A DNA stretch of 64,000 nt from Bosea sp. BIWAKO-01 (GTDB lineage Bacteria; Pseudomonadota; Alphaproteobacteria; Rhizobiales; Beijerinckiaceae), in the NCBI RefSeq assembly GCF_001748145.1, contig NZ_BCQA01000001.1, forward strand, positions 6,040,501 to 6,104,500, written 5' to 3'. A program made the translations under genes and the position numbers. The notes beneath the pieces are model-generated. The model was not told the DNA's origin, did not search any database, and was given only the letters and a program-made list of their open reading frames with translations. This document shows, in pieces, positions 17,527-25,976 of this stretch. Position 1 is the stretch's first letter; each line of letters opens with the position of its first letter.

Positions 17527-19069
17527 TGCGATCGGCGAAAGGCGCGTCACCGCTGCGACATGGATCGGCTTTGCCGCCATGTGCATCGGCATGTTCATGG
17601 CGATCCTCGACGTGCAGGTCGTCGTCACGTCCCTGCCGACGATCCAGAGCGCACTGGACATTCCGCCCGACCAGATGAGCTGGGTCCAGACCGCCTATCT
17701 CATCGCCGAGGTCATCGCGATTCCGCTGACGGGTTTCCTGACGCGCTTTCTCTCGATGCGCTGGCTGTTCGTCGTGGCGCTCTCCGTCTTTACCGCAGCC
17801 TCCATCGGCTGTGCGGCGAGCCAGTCGTTCCCCGCCCTGATCGCCTGGCGCGTCCTCCAGGGGTTTTCAGGCGGCACCCTGATTCCCGCGGTTTTTTCGG
17901 CTGTCTTTCTGCTGTTCCCGCCGAGCAGGCAGCCCATCGCGACGACGCTGGCCGGCGTTTTTGCCGTGCTCGCGCCAACGGTCGGGCCGATCGTCGGCGG
18001 CTGGATCACGCAGACTTATTCCTGGCATTGGCTGTTCCTGATCAACGTCATTCCCGGCATCGTCTCGGCAGCACTTGCCGCTTTCCTCCTGCCACGTGAC
18101 GCGCCAAGTCTCATCGAAGCGCGCAAGCTCGATGCCCTGTCCCTGGTGCTGATGGCGATCGCGCTGGCAGCGATAGAGATCGCACTGAAGGAGGCGCCTC
18201 AGCGCGGCTGGATCTCGGGCCTGATCCTGGGGCTCATCGCGCTGAGCCTGGGGAGCGGTTTCGGCTTCATCAGGAGGACATTGCAAGCCGACAATCCGAT
18301 CGTTGATCTGAGAAGCTTTGCGGACCGAAATTTCATGATCGGCAGCATCCTCAGCTTTGTTCTCGGCATCGGGCTGTTTGGATCCGTCTATCTGATGCCG
18401 GTCTTCCTGGCCTTCGTGCGTGATCACAATGCGCTCGAGATCGGTCGGATCATGCTGGTGACCGGCGCCGCCCAGCTTGCCATCGCGCCGGTCGCCGTCG
18501 CCCTGGAGCGTCGTGTCGATGTCCGCCTGTTGACCGGCATCGGCTTTACCCTCTTCGCCCTCGGCCTGGGCCTGAGTGCCCTCCAGACCCCGCAGACCGA
18601 CTATGACGCGATGTTCTGGCCGCAGGTGGTCCGTGGCCTGGCCATCATGTTTTGCCTTCTGCCACCGACGCGCCTCGCATTGGGGCAGCTTCCTGCGATG
18701 CGCGTTCCCGACGCCAGCGGCCTGTTCAACCTGATGCGAAACCTAGGCGGCGCGATCGGTCTCGCCCTGATCGACACCGTCATCTACAGCCGCTCGCCCG
18801 TGCACGGCACGGCGATCATGGAGCGGCTGCAAAGAGGCGAGGTCGAGACGGCGAAGTTCATCGGCGTGCCCCTGGAACTCATGGCAATGCGCCCACCAGG
18901 GCCGCTCGACGCACAGGCCCAGGCGCTGCTTCAGCCACTGGTCGAGAAGGCAGCTCTGGTCCTGTCGATCAACGAGGCCTGGGGACTGGTTGCCGCCCTC
19001 ACGATCGCAGCCATGGCGTTCGTTCCCTTCGCCAGGAAGGTGCCAATCGGCGATGAGGTTCGCGCCTGA
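17510..19069 (+). CDS. MFS transporter, DHA2/EmrB type
   Basis: This 519-residue transporter has about 14 hydrophobic segments. MFS landmarks include the first-helix region FMAILDVQVVVTSLPTI with the DHA2-type Asp, and motif C-like PTVGPIVGGWITQTYSWHW. An ATG at 17486 in the same frame would add eight residues. It is the third gene of the polyketide operon and probably exports the product or moves a precursor; self-protection is the usual role. Function beyond family is inferred from gene order. Confidence 0.88.
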   Translation: MPPLADAIGERRVTAATWIGFAAMCIGMFMAILDVQVVVTSLPTIQSALDIPPDQMSWVQTAYLIAEVIAIPLTGFLTRFLSMRWLFVVALSVFTAASIGCAASQSFPALIAWRVLQGFSGGTLIPAVFSAVFLLFPPSRQPIATTLAGVFAVLAPTVGPIVGGWITQTYSWHWLFLINVIPGIVSAALAAFLLPRDAPSLIEARKLDALSLVLMAIALAAIEIALKEAPQRGWISGLILGLIALSLGSGFGFIRRTLQADNPIVDLRSFADRNFMIGSILSFVLGIGLFGSVYLMPVFLAFVRDHNALEIGRIMLVTGAAQLAIAPVAVALERRVDVRLLTGIGFTLFALGLGLSALQTPQTDYDAMFWPQVVRGLAIMFCLLPPTRLALGQLPAMRVPDASGLFNLMRNLGGAIGLALIDTVIYSRSPVHGTAIMERLQRGEVETAKFIGVPLELMAMRPPGPLDAQAQALLQPLVEKAALVLSINEAWGLVAALTIAAMAFVPFARKVPIGDEVRA

Positions 19070-19125
19070 GCGGCAAGTGCCGCCCCTGTCATGTCACCAG
19101 CCCGGACGGGCTCCCAAACCGCGGG

Positions 19126-19226
19126 AAACGAACCTGCGACCGTGATCGCGACGAGGCCGACGCCGCATTCCTGAACCAGCCTGCCGTCGCGCGGGCTGAC
19201 GAGCCCGGCCTCGATCACCGCAGACG
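19126..19226 (-). pseudogene. fragment of phzF-like gene
   Basis: The minus-strand reading IEAGLVSPRDGRLVQECG... and the DNA match an internal segment of the complete phzF-like gene at 23088-23960 (residues around IEAGLVTPSGGRLVQECG). About 30 codons remain, with no start or ends. It lies immediately downstream of crcB. Confidence 0.8.
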
Positions 19227-19658
19227 CTAGCCCTCCTCCTCGATCGCCGTCTGGGCGATCTGCAGCTCCTGGTCGCCGAATTGCGCGGCGGCGAGATGGC
19301 CGAGCGCGACCGCGCCGACGCAGAGCAGCACGGAGAGAGCGATATTCGCCGTGGCGCGCAGCATCGCGCCGGAGCGCATCAGGTCGAGCGTCTGCAGGCT
19401 GAAGGACGAGAATGTGGTGTAGCCGCCGCAGAGGCCGACCATCACGAAGAGCCGGACATTGTCAGAGACCGGGAAACGACCGCTCGCCAGGGTCAAGGTG
19501 CCGAACAGGCCGATCACGAACGAGCCCGTGACATTGATCAGGATCGTGCCCCAGGGCAGGTCCCGGCTGATCGGCAAGGCCCAGACCGAGATCAGGTAAC
19601 GTGCCAGCGTCCCGATCGCGCCGCCGATCATGATGATCACGCAGGTGGCAAATGACAT
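19227..19658 (-). CDS. crcB: CrcB/Fluc fluoride ion channel
   Basis: The 143-residue protein is a Fluc-family fluoride exporter of the inner membrane, active as a dimer. It has four hydrophobic segments and the family signatures GGAIGTLARYLIS near the N-terminus, WGTILINVTGSFVIGLF (the Asn that lines the pore) and GGYTTFSSFSLQ (the Phe box). The start at 19658 follows an AGGGG element. A longer frame to 19718 runs through the terminator hairpin and is rejected. Expression is controlled by the fluoride riboswitch and terminator just upstream. Confidence 0.96.
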   Translation of the reverse strand: MSFATCVIIMIGGAIGTLARYLISVWALPISRDLPWGTILINVTGSFVIGLFGTLTLASGRFPVSDNVRLFVMVGLCGGYTTFSSFSLQTLDLMRSGAMLRATANIALSVLLCVGAVALGHLAAAQFGDQELQIAQTAIEEEG

Positions 19659-19687
19659 GCTCAAGGCCCCTTCACATGGCGCGGGCA

Positions 19688-19714
19688 CAAAAAAGCCCGC
19701 CGAAGTGGCAGGCT
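19688..19714 (-). terminator. intrinsic terminator of the fluoride riboswitch
   Basis: On the minus strand a GCCTGCC-ACTTC-GGCGGGC hairpin is followed by TTTTTT. It lies between the aptamer and the crcB ribosome-binding site, where it would end transcription when fluoride is absent. Confidence 0.88.
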
Positions 19715-19729
19715 GCATCCAGACGCAGT

Positions 19730-19754
19730 CCTACCGCTGGTTAAGCGCGGTAGG
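19730..19754 (-). promoter_or_regulatory. alternative stem in riboswitch expression platform
   Basis: CCTACCGC and GCGGTAGG form an 8-bp stem with a 9-nt loop. One arm consists of the last bases of the aptamer, so it competes with aptamer folding and probably belongs to the switch. Confidence 0.6.
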
Positions 19755-19797
19755 AGTCATCAGCCCTCACAGGCGGTTTCAGGGGAACCCCATCCCT
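19751..19797 (-). promoter_or_regulatory. fluoride riboswitch (crcB motif)
   Basis: Read on the minus strand, the conserved blocks of the crcB RNA motif appear in order: GGGATGGGGTTCCCC, AACCGCC and GGGCTGATGACTCCTACC. This is the RNA that binds fluoride with Mg2+ and controls Fluc-type exporter genes. It lies about 90 bp upstream of crcB and is followed by an intrinsic terminator, so control is at transcription termination. Confidence 0.93.
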
Positions 19798-19973
19798 ATC
19801 CCCGCCAGAGTAGCAAACCGGCGCGAGGTGACAAGACCCGGCAGACGCCGTGGGGGCACGGATCCGAACCGGACGCAGCGGCGAGCCCCCTCGACGAGCG
19901 GGTCCGCCGCGTCCAGATCGGTTGTTCGTCCAGGTCACCGACTCATGAAGCGCATCCAGATTTGGCTGAAGCG

Positions 19974-20275
19974 AGCTTGACGAGAGCAAGATAGTCTTCG
20001 ACGTGCTTTTCAAAGCGGGTGGCGACGGCACGGAAGTGCTTGAACTTGCTGAAGAAACGTTCGACGAAGTTACGGCACCGATAGAGGAAGGCGTTGAACG
20101 GCGGGCGGCGTTTGCGGCCGGGCATCGGCTTGATGTTGGCCCATGCGCCGCGCGCGGCCATCTCGAGGCGCAAGGTATCACTGTCGTAGGCGCGATCGGC
20201 AGGCCGCACGCATCGACCAGTGCGTGGATCTTGGTGGTCAGTCCACCGCGCGAACGCCCCATGCATCTGTCGTCC
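19974..20275 (-). pseudogene. degraded IS5-family (IS427-group) transposase remnant
   Basis: On the minus strand GRSRGGLTTKIHALVDACGLP and then, in a different frame, ADRAYDSDTLRLEMAARG and RPPFNAFLYRCRNFVERFFS belong to the C-terminal half of an IS5/IS427-group DDE transposase. About 25-30 residues between the first two blocks are missing and the frame changes there. The N-terminal half is absent, cut where the sulfatase gene ends. It is inactive. Confidence 0.85.
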
Positions 20276-20286
20276 CTTGGCTTTGG

Positions 20287-22734
20287 TCAGCGCGCGCGGG
20301 CCTCGCTCGTCAGTTGCACCGGTCCGAGCTGGAAGGTGAGCTTGTCGAGCTTCCCGGAGAATCGGAACGGCAGCTGGTAGTCTTTGTCCTCAACGGGTGT
20401 GCGGGTGTCGACGCCCACGTCGAAGGATTCATCGATCGACATCAGGAATGGGATCGTGTGCGCGACCTTCTGATTGGCGACCTCCTTGTCGTCGACCTTG
20501 AGCACGCCGGTGCCGCCCTTGCCGAAGCCGGGTCCATCATATTTGAAATCGAACACGATGGTGTGCTTGCCCGGCGTGAGCGCCTGCTGGCCGTCCCAGC
20601 GGAAGCGTTCCAGATCCAGCATATTGTAGAGGAATACCGGCTTGCCCTTGAGCACGTAGAGGCCGTAACCGCCGAAGCGCCCGCCCAAGGTGACGAGCAT
20701 GCCCTCGGCGCCGCCCTGCGGAATCTCCACCGCGGCGGTGATGGTGTAGGACTTGTTCAGGATGCTCGGCGCGTCGCTCTCGGGAATGCCCGGCAGTTCG
20801 CCGGAATAGGTGAAGACAGTCCTGCCGGCGGTGGCGCTCGGTCGCGGAGCGATGATGCGCGGCAGGACGGAGTTGTCGAGCGGGAAGACATTGTACTTGG
20901 TCGCCTCCACGAGGAAGAGTTCCTGCAGCTCGCGCAGCTTGTCAGGCATCTTGGCGGCGAGGTCGTTGCTTTCCGAGTAGTCGTCGACAATGTTGTAAAG
21001 CTCCCACTTGTAGCCGTTGACGACGTCTTCGGGCAGCTTGGCGGTGCCCAGGAGCCAGGGTGCCGCAGGTGGCGTTGTCGCCGCGATCCAGCCGTCCTGA
21101 TAGATCGCGCGGTTGGCGAACATCTCGAAATACTGCGTCGTTCGCGTGGACGGAACGTTGGCGCTCGACTTGTCGAAGGTGTAGGTCATGCTGACACCTT
21201 CAATCGGCTTTTGGGCGATGCCGTTGAGCATCAGCGGCGCGGGAATGCCGGTGGCCTCGAGGATGGTCGGCACGATGTCGATCATATGGTGGAACTGGGT
21301 GCGGATGCCGCCCGCGTCCTTGATCCGGTTCGGCCAGCAGATTGCCATGCCCTGGCGGGTGCCACCGAAATGCGACGCGACCTGCTTCGTCCACTTGAAC
21401 GGCGTGTCGAAGGCCCATGACCAGGCCACCGCCATGTGCGGGTATGTGGCAGCCGAGCCCCAGGCGTCATACGCCTTCAACTGCTCGGCGATCGGAAGAT
21501 CCAGGATGCCGTTATAGGCGGTATACTGGTTCGGCGTTCCGCGCGTGGTGCCTTCCGGACTCGTGCCGTTGTCACCGCTGATATAGATGATCAGCGTGTT
21601 GTCGAGCTTGCCTTCGTCCTGAACCTCCTGAATGACCCGCCCGATTTCGTTGTCGGTATAGGCGACATAACCGGCGTAGACTTCAGCCTGTCTTGCAAAC
21701 AGCTTCTTCTCGTCAGCCGTCAAGGTCTCCCATTTCTGCAGATCGTCCGGCCAGGCCGTGAGCTGCGTGTTGGCGGGGATGACGCCAAGCCGCTTCTGAT
21801 TGGCGAAGATCTGGTCGCGCAGCGCGTTCCAGCCCATGTCGAACTTGCCCTTGAACTTGTCGATCCACTCCTTCTTCGGCTGGTGCGGCGAATGGGTGCC
21901 GCCGGGCACGTAATAGACGAAGAACGGCTTGTCGGGCGCGGCGGCGTTGAGGCGCCGCATATGGTCGATGGCCTCGTCCGCCAGATCGGTGGTGAGGTTG
22001 TAGCCGGGCTTGCCGAGCCACGGGGAAATCGGGGTCATGTTCTGAAACAGATACGGGGTCCACTGGTCGGTCTCGCCGCCCAGGAAGCCGTAGAAATAGT
22101 CGAAGCCCATGCCGATCGGCCACTGATCGAATGGACCGGCCGCGCTGTACTGATAGCTGGGCGTGTTGTGGTTCTTGCCGAACCAGGATGTCGCGTAGCC
22201 GTTCTGCTTCAGGATGTTGCCGATGGTGGCGTTTTCGACGCCGATCACGGAATCGTATCCGGGATAGCCAGTCGATTGCTCCGAGATGATGCCGAAGCCC
22301 ACCGAGTGGTGGTTGCGTCCGGTGATCAGCGCCGCCCGCGTCGGCGAGCACAGCGCGGTCGAGTGGAACTGGGTGTAGCGCAGCCCCATCTGCGCGATGC
22401 GGTCCATCGCCGGCGTCGGAACGACGCCGCCGAATGTGCCGGAAACGCCATAGCCCTGATCGTCGGTCATGATCAGGAGGATGTTGGGGGCCCCTTTGGG
22501 CGGCACCACTTGCGGCGGCCAATAGGGTTTGGACTTCGACGCCTCAAGGTTGACGACGCCCCCAAAGGTGGGCGGCGGCGGCGGAAGGTATTTTCCATCG
22601 ATCGTCGTGGTGGCGTCGGGCGAGCCCGGCGTGCCGGTGGTCTGCTGGGCGCCTGCCGGGACACTGGCAATGCAAAGGCTCGTTGAAATCAAAAATGAAG
22701 CGAGAAGCGGGTGCGAAATCATGGCGTGCCTCAT
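20287..22734 (-). CDS. large arylsulfatase
   Basis: This 815-residue exported sulfatase has a signal peptide (MRHAMISHPLLASFLISTSL...GAQ). Metal-binding DDQGYG is at about residues 91-96. The formylglycine-forming Cys is C129 in CSPTR, matching the classical C-x-P-x-R motif. GDNGTSPEGT is the usual second metal segment. About 170 C-terminal residues, after the catalytic domain, read as a beta-rich domain (VFTYSGELPGIP...). A longer open frame to 22911 has no added signal features. The 3' end abuts an IS remnant, so the last residues may be altered. It differs clearly from the 566-residue sulfatase at 8951; the substrate is unknown. Confidence 0.92.
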   Translation of the reverse strand: MRHAMISHPLLASFLISTSLCIASVPAGAQQTTGTPGSPDATTTIDGKYLPPPPPTFGGVVNLEASKSKPYWPPQVVPPKGAPNILLIMTDDQGYGVSGTFGGVVPTPAMDRIAQMGLRYTQFHSTALCSPTRAALITGRNHHSVGFGIISEQSTGYPGYDSVIGVENATIGNILKQNGYATSWFGKNHNTPSYQYSAAGPFDQWPIGMGFDYFYGFLGGETDQWTPYLFQNMTPISPWLGKPGYNLTTDLADEAIDHMRRLNAAAPDKPFFVYYVPGGTHSPHQPKKEWIDKFKGKFDMGWNALRDQIFANQKRLGVIPANTQLTAWPDDLQKWETLTADEKKLFARQAEVYAGYVAYTDNEIGRVIQEVQDEGKLDNTLIIYISGDNGTSPEGTTRGTPNQYTAYNGILDLPIAEQLKAYDAWGSAATYPHMAVAWSWAFDTPFKWTKQVASHFGGTRQGMAICWPNRIKDAGGIRTQFHHMIDIVPTILEATGIPAPLMLNGIAQKPIEGVSMTYTFDKSSANVPSTRTTQYFEMFANRAIYQDGWIAATTPPAAPWLLGTAKLPEDVVNGYKWELYNIVDDYSESNDLAAKMPDKLRELQELFLVEATKYNVFPLDNSVLPRIIAPRPSATAGRTVFTYSGELPGIPESDAPSILNKSYTITAAVEIPQGGAEGMLVTLGGRFGGYGLYVLKGKPVFLYNMLDLERFRWDGQQALTPGKHTIVFDFKYDGPGFGKGGTGVLKVDDKEVANQKVAHTIPFLMSIDESFDVGVDTRTPVEDKDYQLPFRFSGKLDKLTFQLGPVQLTSEARAR

Positions 22735-23087
22735 TGGCTTATTCCGAAGTGGGTCGGGCCTCGGCGAGGAGGTCCATTTGTCGGAAGCGTGAGCAGCAAC
22801 GTTTGAGATTTGCAGGCTTGGGTCGTCGCGGGCGTTCTTTGCCCGGACGGAGCGGCGCAGGAATGATTGCAGCCGACCGCCATAATAAGCCGATATTGCA
22901 GCAATTGCCATCGATCGCGCGGTTGCGGCTCACGCAGACCGGATGGCTCCAGACCCATCGAAACCACCTCGCGAGAGGTCGCGCAGGCCCCGATCCGCCA
23001 TGCCCCCGGCCCCGCCGAGGCGATGGCTCAGAGGCACAGTGCCGTCGGTCGTCAGCGCCCCTCTGCGTCCGTGCAGGGCGCTAGCGC
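22735..23087. other. unassigned intergenic stretch
   Basis: Short open frames have shadow-like composition. It should hold the promoter of the leftward sulfatase gene; no specific site stands out. Confidence 0.4.
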
Positions 23088-23960
23088 TCAGAGCAGGAGC
23101 GTGCCGTTCACCGTCGTGACGCAGGCGCCGCCGACCTGGACCTTGCCGCCTGCATCGACCGAAAGCGCGATCATGCCGTCGCGTCCGAGGCAGCGGCCCT
23201 GCGCCGCCTCGTAACGCGCCCCGCCGGCGGGCAAGAGCCCGCGCGTGGACCGGAAGACCGCGACACTGCCATTGCCGCTGCCGCAGACCGGGTCCTCGTT
23301 GACCCCGCAGGAGGGCGCGAAGGAGCGGACCTCGATCTCGGGCCCGCTGCCCTCGCGCCTGGCGAAGAGGGTGATGCCGGTGACGCCGAGGCGGCGCTCG
23401 AAGGCCGCCGAGCGCGCGAAATCGGGTTTCAGCGCGAGCAGCGCCTCGGCGCTGGCAACCTGCGCGACGATCCAGACCGCGCCGACATTGACGATGGCGG
23501 GGCTCGCCTCGCGGACGATGCCATTGCCGAGGATGGCCTCCATCTCGGCGACGTCGCTGTCCGACAGGGTCGTGACGGTCGCCGGCGGCAGGGCCAGCGT
23601 CAGCCGGCGCTCGGCGCCCTCGCCTTCGACCGTGATCGCGACGAGACCAACCCCGCATTCCTGCACCAGCCTGCCACCGCTCGGAGTGACGAGCCCGGCC
23701 TCGATGACCGCATGCGCGCTGCCAAGCGTCGGGTGACCGGCGAAGGGCAGCTCGCTTCCGGGCGTAAAGATCCGCAGCCGGTAATCGGCGTCGCTGCGTG
23801 TCGGCGGCAGCACGAAAGTGGTCTCGGAGAGATTGGTCCAGTGCGCGATCGACTGCATCGCGGCGTCGCTCAGCCCTGCACCATCGAGGATCACGGCGAC
23901 CGGATTGCCGAGCAGCGGCTTGGCGGAGAACGCATCGACGACTTTATAGGCCCGGGCCAT
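23088..23960 (-). CDS. PhzF-family isomerase/epimerase
   Basis: This 290-residue protein has the two-lobed diaminopimelate-epimerase fold of PhzF-like enzymes. It starts with YKVVDAFSAKPLLGNPVAVI, and the general-base Glu is in NLSETTFVLPP (about residue 45). PFAGHPTLGSAH is the signature after it, and EDPVCGSGNGS the late one. PhzF itself isomerises a phenazine precursor; most relatives are of unknown function. The start at 23960 is at the family's usual N-terminus, while the longer frame adds unrelated sequence. It is divergent from the deacetylase pair. A fragment copy lies at 19126-19226. Confidence 0.92.
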   Translation of the reverse strand: MARAYKVVDAFSAKPLLGNPVAVILDGAGLSDAAMQSIAHWTNLSETTFVLPPTRSDADYRLRIFTPGSELPFAGHPTLGSAHAVIEAGLVTPSGGRLVQECGVGLVAITVEGEGAERRLTLALPPATVTTLSDSDVAEMEAILGNGIVREASPAIVNVGAVWIVAQVASAEALLALKPDFARSAAFERRLGVTGITLFARREGSGPEIEVRSFAPSCGVNEDPVCGSGNGSVAVFRSTRGLLPAGGARYEAAQGRCLGRDGMIALSVDAGGKVQVGGACVTTVNGTLLL

Positions 23961-24369
23961 GGCATGTCCTCGCGATCGAGACGGCAGCGATGGGGATAGC
24001 CGATCGTCAAGGGACTTGCGAGCCCGGGGTTCGGCGGGCCGGGTGGCCCGGCCGTCGCGACTGGCCTCGTCCTCAAGCCCCGAACGCGCCGATCGCTGGA
24101 TCATCGGCCGGGATATCCGATCCGGGCTGAAGATCTGGCCCTTTTCGCGTTTGCATCGCCCTTCCCCAACCGGAATCGACTCTTCGGGCCGACGCGTCCG
24201 CCTGCAGGCGGACGCCAAGGATAGCCGGCCTTGCCGGTTGCCAGCGATGCCGGACTCTGACACAGATTGGCGCCAATATTTGCGACGATCTGAGCCACGG
24301 GAATCGGCACGCGCTTTGAGGACAGCGCCGATCACCCGGGGGCCGATCCCGGAAGGGCCTGGAGTAACG
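23961..24369. other. divergent intergenic region with palindrome
   Basis: This holds the promoters of phzF and the deacetylase pair. ATTGGCGCCAAT at 24266-24277 is a perfect 12-bp palindrome and the clearest candidate regulatory site. No gene is seen. Confidence 0.5.
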
Positions 24370-25215
24370 ATGGCTTCGACGATGCTTCGCCCCTCGCGGG
24401 CGCTCTGGCCGGACGGCGTACGCGCCGTGATCTGCGTCACCATCCATGTCGATGGACCGGCCGTCGAAGCCGGACGCGGCCAGAATGCCCTCGGCATCAA
24501 CAGCCGCGGCAATTATGCGCTGCGGCGCGGCATCGACCGCTATCTCGAGATGCTGGAGCGCCACCAGATCAAGGCGACCTTCTTCTGCTGCGGCTATGAC
24601 GCCGAGCATTGGCCGGAGCCTTTTCGCCGGATGCATCGCGCCGGCCATGAGATCGCGGCCCATGGCTATCAGCATGAGGGCTTCGATCTCGGCGCGCGCG
24701 AGCCGGAGCTGCTGGAGAAGACGCATCGCATCCTGACCGAGGTTGTCGGCGAGGCCCCTGTCGGCTGGTGCTCGCCCTCGGGACGCAAGAGCGCGCTGAC
24801 CCTGCCGACCCTGCGCCGCCTCGGCTATCGCTACGATGCGAGCGAGAAGGACGAGGACCTGCCCTATCTCATCGATGACGGGTTTGCCGTGGTGCCCAAC
24901 AACACCGTCTCGCTCGACGATTTTCCGCTCTACCACAGCGGTGGCGCCCTCGCATCGGAGGTCGAACGCAACTTCATCCAGGAATTCGACGCGATCCTCG
25001 ACCGTGACGGCTATGTCCATCTGACGATCCATCCCAAGGCCGGCGGCGGCTCGGGGACGCCGGCCCGCGCCGCCGCGGTCGATCGCTTCCTCGCCTATGC
25101 CAGGGCGACGCCGGGCGTTCGCTTCATGACCTGCAACGAGATCGCGGATCATTGCCTCGCCGCCCCCGCGACCTGGCTGGAGCCGCGCGCAGCCCTGCGG
25201 GAGACCCAGCCATGA
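24370..25215 (+). CDS. polysaccharide deacetylase family protein
   Basis: This 281-residue NodB-homology protein removes acyl groups from sugars or hydrolyses related C-N bonds through one divalent metal. Metal and catalytic residues are visible: Asp in VTIHVDGP near residue 25, the H-G-x-x-H motif in AAHGYQHE, and HLTIHPK near the C-terminus. It resembles the PuuE/HpPgdA-like branch of the family. The start has GGAGT upstream. Its TGA overlaps the start of a second deacetylase gene (ATGA), so the two are a coupled pair. Confidence 0.9.
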   Translation: MASTMLRPSRALWPDGVRAVICVTIHVDGPAVEAGRGQNALGINSRGNYALRRGIDRYLEMLERHQIKATFFCCGYDAEHWPEPFRRMHRAGHEIAAHGYQHEGFDLGAREPELLEKTHRILTEVVGEAPVGWCSPSGRKSALTLPTLRRLGYRYDASEKDEDLPYLIDDGFAVVPNNTVSLDDFPLYHSGGALASEVERNFIQEFDAILDRDGYVHLTIHPKAGGGSGTPARAAAVDRFLAYARATPGVRFMTCNEIADHCLAAPATWLEPRAALRETQP

Positions 25216-25976
25216 GCCTTCTCCTCACCGTCAATGTCCACGGCATCGGGCCGGAGGCCGCAACCATGCCCGAGGCCGAGTTGTTCGGGCGCGATGCGCA
25301 TGGCCGCTACACCGCCCGCATCGGCCTTAGTCGCGTGCTCGATGCGCTCGACGAATACGGCCTCCCGGCGACCTTCTTCTGGCCCTCCAGCGAGGCCAGG
25401 CGCATGCCGGCCCTGCTGGAACGCTGCCTCGGTGAGGGCCACGAGATCGCCTGCCATGGCCGCGCCTTCGAGGATCACGCCACGCTCGGCACCGAGGAGG
25501 ACGCCGTCCTCGAGGAGGCCCATGAGACGCTTGCCCGCCTGACCGGCACGGCGCCGATCGGCTTCCGTTCGCCGACCGGGACCTTGTCGGAGCGCACGAT
25601 CCCGATCCTGCACCGGCTCGGCTATCGCTACGATTCAAGCTTCCTCGACGATGATGCGCCCTACCCGCTCGCGGAGCATGGCGGCGCGGGCATGGTCGAA
25701 TTGCCGCTCGCGGAGGGCTTGACCGACGCGACGCATTTCCGCCGCCGCGTCACGCAGGACCGGGCCGAAGCGCTGCTCGGCGAGGAGCTCACCGCCCTGC
25801 TCGCGGTCGAGGGCTATGCCTGCCTCACCGTCCATCCGCGCGCCGATATCGGCATCGGCCGCGCCGCGCGCCTGCCGATGCTGAAGCGCCTGACCGATCT
25901 CGCCGCAAAACGCGGTGCACAACCCATCCGATGCGATGCGCTTGCGGGCCGCATCCTGAAGGAATGGGGCGGCTGA
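25212..25976 (+). CDS. polysaccharide deacetylase-like paralogue lacking the usual aspartate
   Basis: This 254-residue partner of the preceding gene is of the same family (GLPATFFWPSSEARR, EIACHGRAFEDH, PIGFRSPTGTLSERT, LTVHPRADIG). At the place where the neighbour has the metal/catalytic Asp (IHVDGP) it reads VNVHGIG, so the Asp is replaced. Its second histidine is displaced relative to the neighbour's HGYQH. It may be a non-catalytic partner of the first protein or use different metal ligands. It is translationally coupled to the first gene. Confidence 0.85.
   Translation: MSLLLTVNVHGIGPEAATMPEAELFGRDAHGRYTARIGLSRVLDALDEYGLPATFFWPSSEARRMPALLERCLGEGHEIACHGRAFEDHATLGTEEDAVLEEAHETLARLTGTAPIGFRSPTGTLSERTIPILHRLGYRYDSSFLDDDAPYPLAEHGGAGMVELPLAEGLTDATHFRRRVTQDRAEALLGEELTALLAVEGYACLTVHPRADIGIGRAARLPMLKRLTDLAAKRGAQPIRCDALAGRILKEWGG

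Noticed and set aside
19850..19885. Possible tRNA T-arm (CGGATCCGAACCGG on the plus strand)
   Set aside because: The loop lacks the conserved A of the T-loop, and no acceptor, D or anticodon arm could be built around it.
20143..22686. Large plus-strand frames opposite the second arylsulfatase
   Set aside because: Shadows of the sulfatase gene with Arg/Val-rich random composition.
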